Origin: Stieleria marina
Lineage (GTDB): Bacteria > Planctomycetota > Planctomycetia > Pirellulales > Pirellulaceae
Assembly: GCA_007741555.1 (NCBI GenBank)
Contig: CP036526.1
Location: forward strand, 3,596,001 to 3,660,000
Reading direction: 5' to 3'
Length of the DNA: 64,000 nucleotides
The translations under genes and the position numbers were made by a program. Shown here one piece after another: positions 1-9,074 of this stretch. Positions within the stretch are counted from its first letter, which is position 1. Each line of letters starts with the position of its first letter. The notes beneath the pieces are model-generated. The model was not told the DNA's origin, made no database searches, and worked only from the letters and a program-made list of their open reading frames with translations.

Positions 1-1
1 C

Positions 2-343
2 AATTCTGAGAATGAACTGAACGAAAAGGAAAACCTAGGCAAGCCCGTCAAGAACGTGCCTCAGTTCGCTAGTAAGCGACAGTTGACACCGGAAGTCATG
101 GCTGCTGCTGAGGACGCCATCAAGGCTGAATTGGCCGCCGAAGGCAAACCGGAAAAGATCTGGGACCGAATCGTTCCCGGAAAACTGGAACGCTTCATCG
201 CCGACAACACTTTGTTGGATCAAGAACGCTGCTTGCTCAGCCAGTTCTTTGCGCTTGACGACACAAAGACCGTCGAAGCCGCTGTTGCCGAATTCGGTGA
301 CGGTGCCGAAGTCGTCGCTTTCAAACGCGTCGCCGTCGGTTGA
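2..343 (+). CDS. tsf: Elongation factor Ts, C-terminal part (5' end outside window)
   Basis: The frame is open from the first bases and gives the last 113 residues of EF-Ts, the guanine-nucleotide exchange factor that regenerates EF-Tu-GTP in translation. The stretch with NVPQFASKRQ, then KAELAAEGKPEKIWDRIVPGKLERF and LLDQ, is the conserved C-terminal dimerisation and EF-Tu-binding region. The start codon lies upstream of the window. It is followed by a strong terminator and then pyrH and frr, the usual bacterial order (rpsB-tsf-pyrH-frr). Confidence 0.93.
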   Translation, partial: NSENELNEKENLGKPVKNVPQFASKRQLTPEVMAAAEDAIKAELAAEGKPEKIWDRIVPGKLERFIADNTLLDQERCLLSQFFALDDTKTVEAAVAEFGDGAEVVAFKRVAVG

Positions 344-406
344 TCCAGGCTTGATCTGACGACCGCGCGACTTTTCGCCGAAAGTCACGATCAGTACTAA
401 AAACGG

Positions 407-443
407 AAAACCTTGTCAGTGCCCTCGGGTCTGACAAGGTTTT
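407..443 (+). terminator. Rho-independent terminator after tsf
   Basis: A perfect inverted repeat (AAAACCTTGTCAG paired with CTGACAAGGTTTT, loop of about 11 nt) runs into a T tract. It separates tsf from pyrH, so pyrH-frr probably has its own promoter in the 180 bp that follow. Confidence 0.9.
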
Positions 444-620
444 TTCGTATGATTCCGGTCCACCCGTTGGCAACTTGCATTTGGCACGTTGTCCAACGCC
501 GCATCAACTGGTTTGCAAAAACGTCTGACCCGACTCCGCCCGACTGGAGCAGATTTGGGCAGGGCGCGTCCCTCCGCGAACCGACTGAATGCCGATTGCG
601 ATCACACCCAAGATAAAATC

Positions 621-1361
621 ATGTCATCAACCGCTCTGAAATACAAACGCGTCATCCTGAAACTCAGCGGCGAAAGCCTTGCCGACGAAAGCGGTCGCGG
701 AATCAGCGGCAGGGAGTCCGCGGACATTGCCGCGCAGATCAAACAGGCTCACGAATCCGGTTGCCAAATCGCCATCGTCATCGGCGGCGGAAACATCCTT
801 CGCGGCGGTCAGTTTTCCGAAGACAACATGGTCGTCCAAGAAGCCACCGCACACTACATGGGCATGATGGCCACGGTCATCAACTCGCTTTCGCTGCAGG
901 ACGCTGTCGAAGCGACTGGGTTACAGACGCGTGTCATGTCGGCGATCCCAGTCGATAAAGTTGCCGAAACCTTCATCAGACGGCGAGCGATTCGCCACTT
1001 AGAAAAAGGCCGCGTCGTCATCCTGGCAGCAGGAATCGGCAACCCTTTTGTGACCACTGATACCGCCGCAGCGCAGCGTGCGCTGGAATTGGATGCCGAT
1101 GTCGTGTTGAAAGCCACACGCGTCGACGGTGTGTACGACAGCGATCCAGAAAAAAATCCCGATGCAGTTCTGTTTGAATCGCTGAGCTTTTCAGATATTG
1201 TGCAAAAAAAGCTCCGCGTCATGGACGCAACCGCGATCGCGTTGTGCGAGGAACATGCCAAGCCGATCTTGGTGTTCAATTTTAAGAAAGACGGAAACAT
1301 TGTTCGCGCCGTGTCCGGAGAGACCGTGGGTACCTGGATCGGCGCTGCTCAAACCCGTTAA
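621..1361 (+). CDS. pyrH: UMP kinase (uridylate kinase)
   Basis: A 246-residue cytosolic amino-acid-kinase-fold enzyme that phosphorylates UMP to UDP in pyrimidine nucleotide synthesis. The N-terminal KLSGES motif (residues 14-19), the glycine-rich IGGGN loop near residue 53, the [15 protein letters not shown] segment near 140 and the DGVYDSDP segment near 165 are all family hallmarks, and the length is typical. The frame is open further upstream, but the ATG at 621 aligns with the family start. frr lies 50 bp downstream and is probably co-transcribed. Confidence 0.97.
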   Translation: MSSTALKYKRVILKLSGESLADESGRGISGRESADIAAQIKQAHESGCQIAIVIGGGNILRGGQFSEDNMVVQEATAHYMGMMATVINSLSLQDAVEATGLQTRVMSAIPVDKVAETFIRRRAIRHLEKGRVVILAAGIGNPFVTTDTAAAQRALELDADVVLKATRVDGVYDSDPEKNPDAVLFESLSFSDIVQKKLRVMDATAIALCEEHAKPILVFNFKKDGNIVRAVSGETVGTWIGAAQTR

Positions 1362-1411
1362 ACTATCTACACAAAATAAAATCGTCACTTTTCAATTTAC
1401 AGGACACCAAT

Positions 1412-1972
1412 ATGACTTCTGACGAAACACTGATGGACGCCGAAGAGCGAATGGAAAAAGCGGTCGGTGTATTGGGAAACAACCTCTCGGGCATTCGCAC
1501 CGGACGCGCAACGCCTGGGCTCGTTGATTCGCTCAAGGTGGAAGTGTACGGTTCGATGACACCGATCAAGCAGCTTGCTTCGATCGGCGTCCCGGAGCCT
1601 CAGCAGATCGTAATTCGTCCTTACGATGCCAGCACAATCAAAGAGATCGAAAAAGCCATTGTCGGCGGCGACTTGGGACTCAATCCTCAAAACGACGGTC
1701 GCATGATCCGCTTGAACGTCCCGGCATTGTCGACGGAAGTTCGCAAAAAGATGGTCTCGCGGATCAAGGAGCTTTCCGAAGAATCGAAAGTGTCGATCCG
1801 TAACATTCGTCGCGACGCCAACAAAGCGGCCGACCAAGGTGAAAAGGACAAAGAGCTCACCGAAGACGATCGCGATCGCTTGAAAGAGCAAGTCCAAGAG
1901 CTGACGAAAAAGTTCGAGGCGCAGGCCGACGAAATGGCCAAGGCGCGCGAGACGGAAGTCCTCGGAAGCTAG
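1412..1972 (+). CDS. frr: Ribosome-recycling factor
   Basis: A 186-residue RRF that works with EF-G to split the post-termination ribosome. It has the classic pattern: an N-terminal helix with RMEKAV, the GRATPGLVDSLKVEVYGS segment, the PLxQLASI-like segment, and the C-terminal helix with VRKKMV, NIRRDANK and the ExLTxKFE-like end. Length is normal. It follows pyrH by 50 bp and is followed by a strong hairpin. Confidence 0.97.
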   Translation: MTSDETLMDAEERMEKAVGVLGNNLSGIRTGRATPGLVDSLKVEVYGSMTPIKQLASIGVPEPQQIVIRPYDASTIKEIEKAIVGGDLGLNPQNDGRMIRLNVPALSTEVRKKMVSRIKELSEESKVSIRNIRRDANKAADQGEKDKELTEDDRDRLKEQVQELTKKFEAQADEMAKARETEVLGS

Positions 1973-2006
1973 ATCCAGCCGCTGGACAAAGTTACGTTGG
2001 ACGGGG

Positions 2007-2039
2007 CCAGTCCTGGCGCACAAGAATCGCCAGGACTGG
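2007..2039 (+). terminator. Hairpin after frr
   Basis: A perfect 12-bp inverted repeat (CCAGTCCTGGCG / CGCCAGGACTGG) with a 9-nt loop lies 35 bp after the frr stop. The following T content is weak (TCTCGCTTTG), so it may be an inefficient intrinsic terminator or an mRNA-stabilising hairpin. Confidence 0.7.
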
Positions 2040-2111
2040 TCTCGCTTTGATTCATGGGCCACGTAAGTGTTGGCCTTCACGCGTTGGCCCTCTTCTGCTT
2101 TTTGCATCATC

Positions 2112-3833
2112 ATGCCCCCAACACTCCAGTGCCCGCGATGCAATCAGACCGTCACGATCGGTGCTGAATCCGCCGGGATGCGAGTCAAGTGTCCGCACTG
2201 CGAGAAACTCTTTCTCGCACCAGGCTTTTCAGCCTCCACCAATGATGATGACGATTGGCTGTCGCTGGATACTGATGGGGCTTCGGTTGCGTCCTCGCCG
2301 ACTATCGCTTCGCGAGATGACCCGGCATCAGACGCCCCAACATTAGACGACTCGCAATCATTCGACTCGGAAGAGCTGGATGATGTCGAAGTGGTCGAAG
2401 ACGATGAACCCAATGTGGATGAACCCAATGTGCTTGCCAAATTCGGTGATGAACTAAGCGCATTCACGTCATCGATCGAACCGCTGCCATCGGCGACTGC
2501 AAACAGCGGCAATCAACTTGGTGACGCCGGCGACTCGTTCGATGCGCTGCCTCCTTTCTCCGACGCCGAAACGCCCGCGCAAGCAACTGCTGCGGGAAAG
2601 GCTCCCGCGTCAAACGCTGCTGGCAAAACGCCGTCACTCAACGAATCGGTGGACGACGATGATGAATTCAAGATCCCTGATTTGCCGCTGCCCGTAAGAG
2701 TTCCATTGCAAGAGACGCTGCCGACCGCTGATCTCGCTGATACGCCACCCGCCGGGCGTGGCCAAACAGATGCGGGAAAGCCGCGTCAGGCCGATGCTGT
2801 CGAGTACGAATCGGAGTACCGCGTCAAATGCAACATTTGCGGTTCGATTCTTTATGCCAAAGCAGCGCAGGCCGGCAAAAGCATCAAGTGCACCGACTGT
2901 CATTCGCCTGTCAAAGTGCCGCCGCCACCGCGCGTCAAAAAGAAGCTTACGATCGACGTCGAAAACGCCAAGACGTTTGGTTTCGAGGACTCAGCGGCGC
3001 ATAAAAAGAAACGCGTTGACCCGTATCAAAAATCAGCGCAGGATTTATTGGACGAAGCCGAACGGGACGAGGACAAAACGCCAACCACGTTTCAGGATCC
3101 TGATATTCCCAGCTTGCGTGAATGGGCGACCAACGTCTTCGGGATCTTTCTGGATTTTGGCGTCATCGCTCGCTGGCTCTGTCTGTCGATGATGGGAGCC
3201 ATTCCCGCAGCGATCGTCATCAGCATCGGTCACCCGCTTTTAGTGGTGGGGCTGATGGTTTGGGGAGTGGTATTCACCGCGCTAACGGTCGCCTGTGGTT
3301 TTGCGATCATGCTGTCGGTTGCAAACGAACACGAAACCGTCACGGACTGGCCCGAAGCCGACCCGACGGCCTGGATCGATGATTTGGTGGTCGCGCTGTC
3401 GGCCGTCATCCTGGCTGGCGTGCCCATATTGGCGATCACAAGCTTGGCGTTTGGTCCGGGATTGTTGTCGACGGCGATGACGATGTTTTCGATCTACCTG
3501 CTGTTTCCGTTTTTCGTTTTGTCGATGATGGACATGCAGAGTATTTTTATGCCGTTTTCGCCCGAAGTGGCCCGCAGCGTAACGCGATGTCAGGAAGCCT
3601 GGGGCGGTTTGTATTTCTCCGCTGGGCTGCTTTTCGCTGTCTTGTTCTTCTTTTTTGTCGGCCTGTCCAGTGCCGCTCCCGTCGCTGCGGCGGTCATCGC
3701 AGTATTTGCGTCGGTTGCGGTTGCTTTCTGCTATTTCAGCATGATCGGACGTTTGGCGTTCGCGATTGGCCAAAGTGTCAATGAACCCGCCAAAAACAAG
3801 CCCGACTCGGCAGCTGAAACGACGGCGAAATAG
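2112..3833 (+). CDS. Two-zinc-ribbon planctomycete membrane protein, function unknown
   Basis: A 573-residue protein. It opens with a CPRC...CPHC zinc ribbon (residues 6-36), followed by a long acidic Ser/Asp/Glu-rich linker. A second CNIC...CTDC ribbon lies near residues 240-265, then a basic segment. The C-terminal ~200 residues hold about five or six hydrophobic segments. The ATG at 2112 was chosen because it begins directly at the zinc ribbon; the open frame extends further upstream. Proteins pairing such ribbons with membrane helices are common in planctomycetes, but I know no assigned role. A sensor or scaffold in the inner membrane is only a guess. Confidence 0.85.
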   Translation: MPPTLQCPRCNQTVTIGAESAGMRVKCPHCEKLFLAPGFSASTNDDDDWLSLDTDGASVASSPTIASRDDPASDAPTLDDSQSFDSEELDDVEVVEDDEPNVDEPNVLAKFGDELSAFTSSIEPLPSATANSGNQLGDAGDSFDALPPFSDAETPAQATAAGKAPASNAAGKTPSLNESVDDDDEFKIPDLPLPVRVPLQETLPTADLADTPPAGRGQTDAGKPRQADAVEYESEYRVKCNICGSILYAKAAQAGKSIKCTDCHSPVKVPPPPRVKKKLTIDVENAKTFGFEDSAAHKKKRVDPYQKSAQDLLDEAERDEDKTPTTFQDPDIPSLREWATNVFGIFLDFGVIARWLCLSMMGAIPAAIVISIGHPLLVVGLMVWGVVFTALTVACGFAIMLSVANEHETVTDWPEADPTAWIDDLVVALSAVILAGVPILAITSLAFGPGLLSTAMTMFSIYLLFPFFVLSMMDMQSIFMPFSPEVARSVTRCQEAWGGLYFSAGLLFAVLFFFFVGLSSAAPVAAAVIAVFASVAVAFCYFSMIGRLAFAIGQSVNEPAKNKPDSAAETTAK

Positions 3834-4076
3834 CCAGAAATCGCTTTCCCGGTCAATCAAAGTGGGTAGCATAAGCGTAGGAATGACAGACGCGTTCGGG
3901 CGTGTCGTGATGATCGATCGTTTTCACACGGTCCGCACTGGCGATAACTGCCTCTCGCTCGTGATTCTCGTGCATCGCCGTCATGGTTGTCACGCATCGC
4001 GTTGGCATCATTTGTGCTCTGCATGCAGACCCGCCCTCCAACCTACCCGCACCGACCGCCTCGCCTCTTAAACACC

Positions 4077-5249
4077 ATGCCAGCCGTCGACGAGTTTTCA
4101 CGACCGAGCAATCCGCCGTTCCAAGACGCTAACGACCATTGGGCAATTCCACTGGGCACGATTTCTGGTTTACGACTCTTTGTTTCCTATGGTGTTTTCG
4201 TCGCAGTCGCGGTTCTAGTCGGTGTGCTCGTGACCTTTCGGGGGCGATCAAGCGGCGGTGTCGAAATTAGCGGAAACGGCGACTTAATGTCCGTCGCGTT
4301 TGTAGGACTTGCGTTCTGGCTCGTGGGTTGGCTCGTGCAACTGACGGTCTACGCCTTTTATCGTTTTGCATTCGGTGTCCCCATCGAATCCGTCACGATC
4401 GGAATCCTGGGCGTGGAATCGCGGGCACGCGACTGGGACGCGCGGACTGCATTAACTGTCTCCCTGTCGTCGCTATTCGCGGTCGTTGCGATTGGCGGGC
4501 TGATTGTGGTAGCGGAACAATTCGTTAACGGCACGCAACCGTGGCCGCGAATGTTCAGCGTCTGGTCGGCCCCCAGCTTTGGACTCACGCAAGCCGATTC
4601 CATCTGGCTCGGCGGCGCTTGGCTCTGCTGGGTCCAAGCGATTTGCCAAGCCTATCCGCTTCCCAAATCGACTGGGCGAGTCGCGATGGTCGCCGCCGTT
4701 TCACTTTTGACTCAGCGGATGAACGAATCGTTTCAGATTCATTTTTCACGCCGCTCGATTCAGTTGGTCGCATTCTTTACGATCCTAACCGCTCTCGCTG
4801 CCGTGGCCCGATCCCCGGTCAATGTTTCGACCAATTGGTTTTTTATCTTTGCGATCGCCCTGCTTCTGTGGGTTTCGTCTCGCGCCGACGACGTCCGAAA
4901 TTTGGTTTTGTCGTTCGGGCCGTTCCCTCATTGGGAGCCGACCACTCTCGCCGGACCTTTGTCCTTTCAACGCGTCAAACCCAAACGCCGTAATCCTTGG
5001 AAAGCTCTGAAGCAGACCGTCACGTCGGTCAGCCATCGTCGCCAACTACGACAAGCGATGCGTTCAGAACGACAGGAAGCCGTGGATGCATCGCGATTGG
5101 ATGCTGTGCTCGAACAGCTTCATACCCACGGCCGGCAAGCTCTCTCGCCTCAAGATTTGGCGCTGTTGGAACGGATGAGTCGCAATCTCAAGAAGGAACG
5201 ACGCGCCGATCCAACTGCCCCTCCAACCGACGAAGGTTTGCGATCGTAG
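4077..5249 (+). CDS. Polytopic membrane protein resembling an inactive site-2 protease
   Basis: A 390-residue protein with an N-terminal IPLGTISGLRLFVSYG segment, several transmembrane helices, and a ~100-residue basic, helical C-terminus. The order of segments resembles M50 site-2 proteases. Where the HExxH helix would sit there is VGWLVQLTVYAFYRFAFGVP, and where the NxxPxxxxDG motif would sit there is CQAYPLPKSTG, so no zinc ligands remain. This fold assignment is my inference from motif order. The ATG at 4077 is preferred because upstream codons look non-coding. It could be a pseudoprotease regulator. Confidence 0.6.
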   Translation: MPAVDEFSRPSNPPFQDANDHWAIPLGTISGLRLFVSYGVFVAVAVLVGVLVTFRGRSSGGVEISGNGDLMSVAFVGLAFWLVGWLVQLTVYAFYRFAFGVPIESVTIGILGVESRARDWDARTALTVSLSSLFAVVAIGGLIVVAEQFVNGTQPWPRMFSVWSAPSFGLTQADSIWLGGAWLCWVQAICQAYPLPKSTGRVAMVAAVSLLTQRMNESFQIHFSRRSIQLVAFFTILTALAAVARSPVNVSTNWFFIFAIALLLWVSSRADDVRNLVLSFGPFPHWEPTTLAGPLSFQRVKPKRRNPWKALKQTVTSVSHRRQLRQAMRSERQEAVDASRLDAVLEQLHTHGRQALSPQDLALLERMSRNLKKERRADPTAPPTDEGLRS

Positions 5250-5335
5250 CGGGCCGTCGGAAAATCGCGAGGCTTTCACGCTTTCATGAGTGGGCTTAGA
5301 GCAATCGACGATTCAGCTGACTAGGTTCTTAAACG

Positions 5336-7480
5336 CTAGAACTGAATCTCGGATCCCAGGCCCTTCGCTGCATCAGCGGGAATCCCCATTCGCTTTGCCC
5401 CGCCGCCGGGTGGCTCTTTCGCGGCGTCCGGTGTTGGGTCTGCAGCATCTTTGCCCGCCGCAGCTTTATCCGCAGCGTTCTCTTTGTAGAGTGGCATGTG
5501 GCGGTAGTAGACTTCCAAGCAGTAGATCGACAAGCACGTCGTATACAGGCGACCGGAATTGCGCCCCCACTGATCACCCTGCGGTGCCCAGCTGCCGCGC
5601 TCGCGTCCCTGTTTGACTTGTGCCTTGGGCAATTGAACTCGCATCACGTTATTCCACTCGCGCCAATGCGGGCCACCAAAGTGATGCAACGCTTGCGTCG
5701 CGTAATACCAGTAGTAAACGTCCCGGTCGCGCATATCGAAAGGCGAATCCAACAGCAGAGCCTCAATCCCCCGCTGCATCGGTGGATGCTCGCGAAACCA
5801 ACCCAGATACTGCCGGCACAGCAACCCTTCGGCGGTCATCGCAGGGCTCGGACTTCCACGCTGTTGATACGAATACGCCGCGCCACCGTAGCTACTGACG
5901 GTATCCAAGTAGCCGCTGACCTTTCGCAGGATCGAATCGTTCACAATCAAGTCAGTCGATTGCGCGCTCTTCAGCGCCATCACAAACCAACCGGTCACCG
6001 AAGTGTCGGCGTCAAACCGCGGTTCATACCGCCAGCCTCCCTCAGACGATTGTGATTTTTCAGCGAACTCGACGGCCAACTGAGCGCGAGGCCGCAGCCA
6101 AGAATCACCCGTCATGCCATACAGTTCGCACAGTGCAATCGTGGCCTGAGCTTGAGCGTACATCTTTTCGTGGCCGCGAGCTTCCCGCGCCATAAATCCG
6201 TCGCGGGCCTGTTTGCCGATCAAATACTTCACGCCACGCAGCACTTCATCCTTGTATTCACCGCCTTTGTGCGTATTCCCGTCACCCATGAACGCCAACA
6301 ATGCCATCGCCGTCGCAGCCGTCCGATTCTCGGTGATGCCGCCATCGCCAAATGGACCTCGCATGCTCCAGCTTCCATCACGCTGTTGATTGCGTTTCAA
6401 CCAAGCCAGCCCGGACGCGACCGCTTCTTCTGTCTCAGGTGTCCCCCCGTAGATCGACAACAGAGCTTTCTTCATTGCTCCGGTTCGGCCGTTAAACATT
6501 GGCATCGAAATATCAATCGACGATGGCCCCACGCCCACTTCCGGCGGCGCCTTGACATCTTCGACGATCGGCTGTGCCATTTCAAAAATCTGGGGCGTGT
6601 CGATTTCGATCGGAATGTCTTCCGTCTCCTCCAAATCTTCGCCAACCTCGACGGGAGCTTCGATCGTAAACTCGGTCAACGTCGAATCGGTCTGTTGCTC
6701 ACTCAGTCCCATGACCAGAAGCACTCGGCCGATGCCTGATCCGACCGGCGAAGTAATCAGAGCCAGGATCAACAACAGTACCAGATGAATCACCGTGCTC
6801 AGCAACCACGGCGGTGCAGTCCGAGTCACGATCGGGTCTTCGTAATCTTCCTCAGCTTCGGCGACCGTCTCGGGAGCGACTTCACCGCCGGTCTCGGCCG
6901 CCAACATCAACGCTCGACGCGCGTTCTCTTTGGCTTCCGCTCGCCGATTAATGTCTTGCAACTCTCCCCGCCAGCGCGGTGACGTCGCGGACCCGACGCC
7001 ACTGATGTTCGGCGAAATTTCAGCCCCTTTGCGAACCGGAGCAAGCGTTGATCGCGGTGGCGGAGGCGGAGGCACGGCCCGGCCGGAAACCTTTCCAGCA
7101 ACCGGTTGCTTCGGAACGCTCGGATTCGGCGGCGTTGGCTGTAGTCTCGGAGTAGCCGGCGTGCGCTGTACAGGAGGTGTGTTCTGCTCAGAAGACCTAG
7201 CAGCCGCGGCCGGTGGTATTGCAGGAGGCGTTGGCAAGTGCCGGCCCGGTTGGGCTTCCGGAGGCCGATTCGTTGGCTGTGCCGGCGCAGGCCCGTTGTT
7301 GGGAGCCCCGGTTTGAAGAGGTCCACTTGCTGGTGGCCCCGAGTTGGAAGCAGCTGGTGGGCTGGTCGGACGCGGCGAAGCGGCTGGTGGCGGCTGCGGC
7401 GCGCCGCTATTGGGCAAAGGGGACGGCGCAGCACCCAATCCCGAAGTCGTCGATTCGCGATCGTAGTCAGACTGAGACAT
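5336..7480 (-). CDS. Proline-rich membrane protein with prenyltransferase/squalene-oxidase-like repeat domain
   Basis: A 714-residue protein. The first ~210 residues are Pro/Ala-rich and disordered. One transmembrane helix follows (PPWLLSTVIHLVLLLILALI), then an acidic segment. The C-terminal ~330 residues carry alpha/alpha-toroid repeats of the prenyltransferase/squalene-oxidase type: AVASGLAWLKRNQQRDGSWS, VKYLIGKQARDGF, AVEFAEKSQSSEGGWRYEP. Such proteins are common in planctomycetes; the catalytic function is unknown and the repeat domain may only bind peptides or lipids. The ATG at 7480 is preferred over an in-frame TTG 12 bases upstream. It is convergent with the preceding plus-strand gene. 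Confidence 0.85.
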   Translation of the reverse strand: MSQSDYDRESTTSGLGAAPSPLPNSGAPQPPPAASPRPTSPPAASNSGPPASGPLQTGAPNNGPAPAQPTNRPPEAQPGRHLPTPPAIPPAAAARSSEQNTPPVQRTPATPRLQPTPPNPSVPKQPVAGKVSGRAVPPPPPPRSTLAPVRKGAEISPNISGVGSATSPRWRGELQDINRRAEAKENARRALMLAAETGGEVAPETVAEAEEDYEDPIVTRTAPPWLLSTVIHLVLLLILALITSPVGSGIGRVLLVMGLSEQQTDSTLTEFTIEAPVEVGEDLEETEDIPIEIDTPQIFEMAQPIVEDVKAPPEVGVGPSSIDISMPMFNGRTGAMKKALLSIYGGTPETEEAVASGLAWLKRNQQRDGSWSMRGPFGDGGITENRTAATAMALLAFMGDGNTHKGGEYKDEVLRGVKYLIGKQARDGFMAREARGHEKMYAQAQATIALCELYGMTGDSWLRPRAQLAVEFAEKSQSSEGGWRYEPRFDADTSVTGWFVMALKSAQSTDLIVNDSILRKVSGYLDTVSSYGGAAYSYQQRGSPSPAMTAEGLLCRQYLGWFREHPPMQRGIEALLLDSPFDMRDRDVYYWYYATQALHHFGGPHWREWNNVMRVQLPKAQVKQGRERGSWAPQGDQWGRNSGRLYTTCLSIYCLEVYYRHMPLYKENAADKAAAGKDAADPTPDAAKEPPGGGAKRMGIPADAAKGLGSEIQF

Positions 7481-7492
7481 CGAAACTCGCAA

Positions 7493-8004
7493 TAGCCGAA
7501 AGTGACTTCAACGATAAAACAGCGACCGCACCCTTGTCAGGTCGCGAACAGCGTCGGAAACGAAGTCGTCAGAAGTAGTCTAAGCCTTCGATAGCCAACC
7601 AACGGCAACTTGAAGCCCAAAAAATGCTGCGACGCGGAGACCTAAAATTAAAAGGCAACGCACCAAGCACAGTCACTACCGAATTTTCGGTTTGTCGCAT
7701 AGGGATTAGTCACTTTGATTGTAGCCCGCCGCACACTTTCACGTCGAATTCAAAACGCTCCTTTTGCTTGTAAACGGGCCCGCAGAGGCAAATTCCACTA
7801 GGCCAAGCCGAATTTCATGTCGACGAGTCAAAATAGGCCAAGTCCCAGAGGCTCCTTTGATTCTCGCTAAATAGGTCTTAAAGCGTAATTCAGCCACCAG
7901 GTGTTTCGGTTCAAAGAATCAATCGCGTGTCCCGTTGACAGCAAGCAGCCAATTTTGCATATTACCAAGCATGTCGCTGATACCGAGTCGGCGGCAAAAA
8001 TTAC
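7493..8004. other. Intergenic region with no visible gene
   Basis: About 510 bp between the divergent minus-strand gene and the tRNA. I see no convincing reading frame, hairpin or repeat. It should hold the promoters for both neighbours, but none can be placed with confidence. Confidence 0.6.
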
Positions 8005-8078
<74 letters not shown>

Positions 8079-8124
8079 CTTCAATCTGGCATGTCGGTTT
8101 AATCCGACCGCCGGGTTATCGAAC

Positions 8125-8163
8125 AAGCCGACGTTGGTCTTCATGACCGGCGTCGGCTTTTTT
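8125..8163 (+). terminator. Rho-independent terminator after tRNA-fMet
   Basis: A 9-bp perfect stem (AAGCCGACG / CGTCGGCTT) with a 17-nt loop ends in a T run, 47 bp after the tRNA. Confidence 0.9.
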
Positions 8164-8453
8164 CGTGCTTTACCGCTTTCTGGGCAAGGACTTACGTCAT
8201 CGGTCCGTCGGCAAAGATCTCTCCAAGTGTCTCTGGGAAAGTACTATCGGGCCGCCGGCGAAACAGTCTCTGGGGCGATCTCGGCCAAAGGTCTCTGTTG
8301 TCTCTGTACTATTTGACCTCCAGGTTATGAAGTCCCGGAGTGCTATCCGAAGAAAGTGGTCAACGTTCCTAGAATCGCCCTAGCCGCCGACGTCCGATAC
8401 AAAACCATTTTCCTAGATTCCGAAAATCTCAACTCACCTTCGAGACATCCGAT

Positions 8454-9059
8454 ATGCAAGTCAAAGACGTCATATTCAACCGCCGAGCGATCAAGCACTT
8501 CGACGCTGACCACAAAATGACGGCCGCCGAGGAAAAAGAGCTGCTCGAAACCACCATTCAGGCTCCGACCAGTTTCAACATCCAGCACTGGCGTTTCGTC
8601 ATCCTGCGCGATCCTGAGCTGCGAGCGAAGATCCGCAAAGACTTCGGCAACGACCAAGCCCAGATGACGGACGCCTCGCTGCTAGTCCTGTTCACCGCCG
8701 ACATGAAGGCATGGAAGAAAGAGCCGTCGCGCTACTTTGCGAACGCGCCAAAGGAAGTGGCCGAGATGTTGGTCAACTGGATGGGACCATTCCACGAAGG
8801 CCGCGAGTGGCTCCAACGCGACGAAGCCCAGCGTTCGATCGGCATCGCGATGCAAACCATGATGTTGGCCGCCCAAGGTATGGGCTACCAGTCATGCCCC
8901 ATGATCGGCTTCGACATCGAACAGGTCGCTAAGCTGATCAATCTTCCGGATGACCACGTCCTGGGACCAATGGTCGCGATCGGCAAAGGCACCAAAGAAG
9001 CATGGCCAAAACCTGGCCAACTCCCGCTTGACGAAGTCGTGATTGAGAACAGCTATTGA
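8454..9059 (+). CDS. Nitroreductase family protein (FMN-dependent oxidoreductase)
   Basis: A 201-residue member of the nitroreductase superfamily: homodimeric FMN enzymes that reduce nitro-compounds, quinones or flavins with NAD(P)H. Hallmarks are the N-terminal FNRRAIKHFD (RRS-like FMN phosphate site), the QAPTSFNIQHWRF segment, MMLAAQGMGYQSCPMIGFD near residue 145, and the C-terminal VAIGKG. It stands alone between the tRNA terminator and the phage junction, so I class it as host. Confidence 0.92.
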   Translation: MQVKDVIFNRRAIKHFDADHKMTAAEEKELLETTIQAPTSFNIQHWRFVILRDPELRAKIRKDFGNDQAQMTDASLLVLFTADMKAWKKEPSRYFANAPKEVAEMLVNWMGPFHEGREWLQRDEAQRSIGIAMQTMMLAAQGMGYQSCPMIGFDIEQVAKLINLPDDHVLGPMVAIGKGTKEAWPKPGQLPLDEVVIENSY

Positions 9060-9074
9060 TGCAGCGAAGATGTA

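Noticed and set aside
3282-3872. A 196-codon minus-strand frame under the zinc-ribbon membrane protein
   Set aside because: Antisense to transmembrane segments; composition (Arg, Gln, Asp rich) is the usual shadow of hydrophobic codons.
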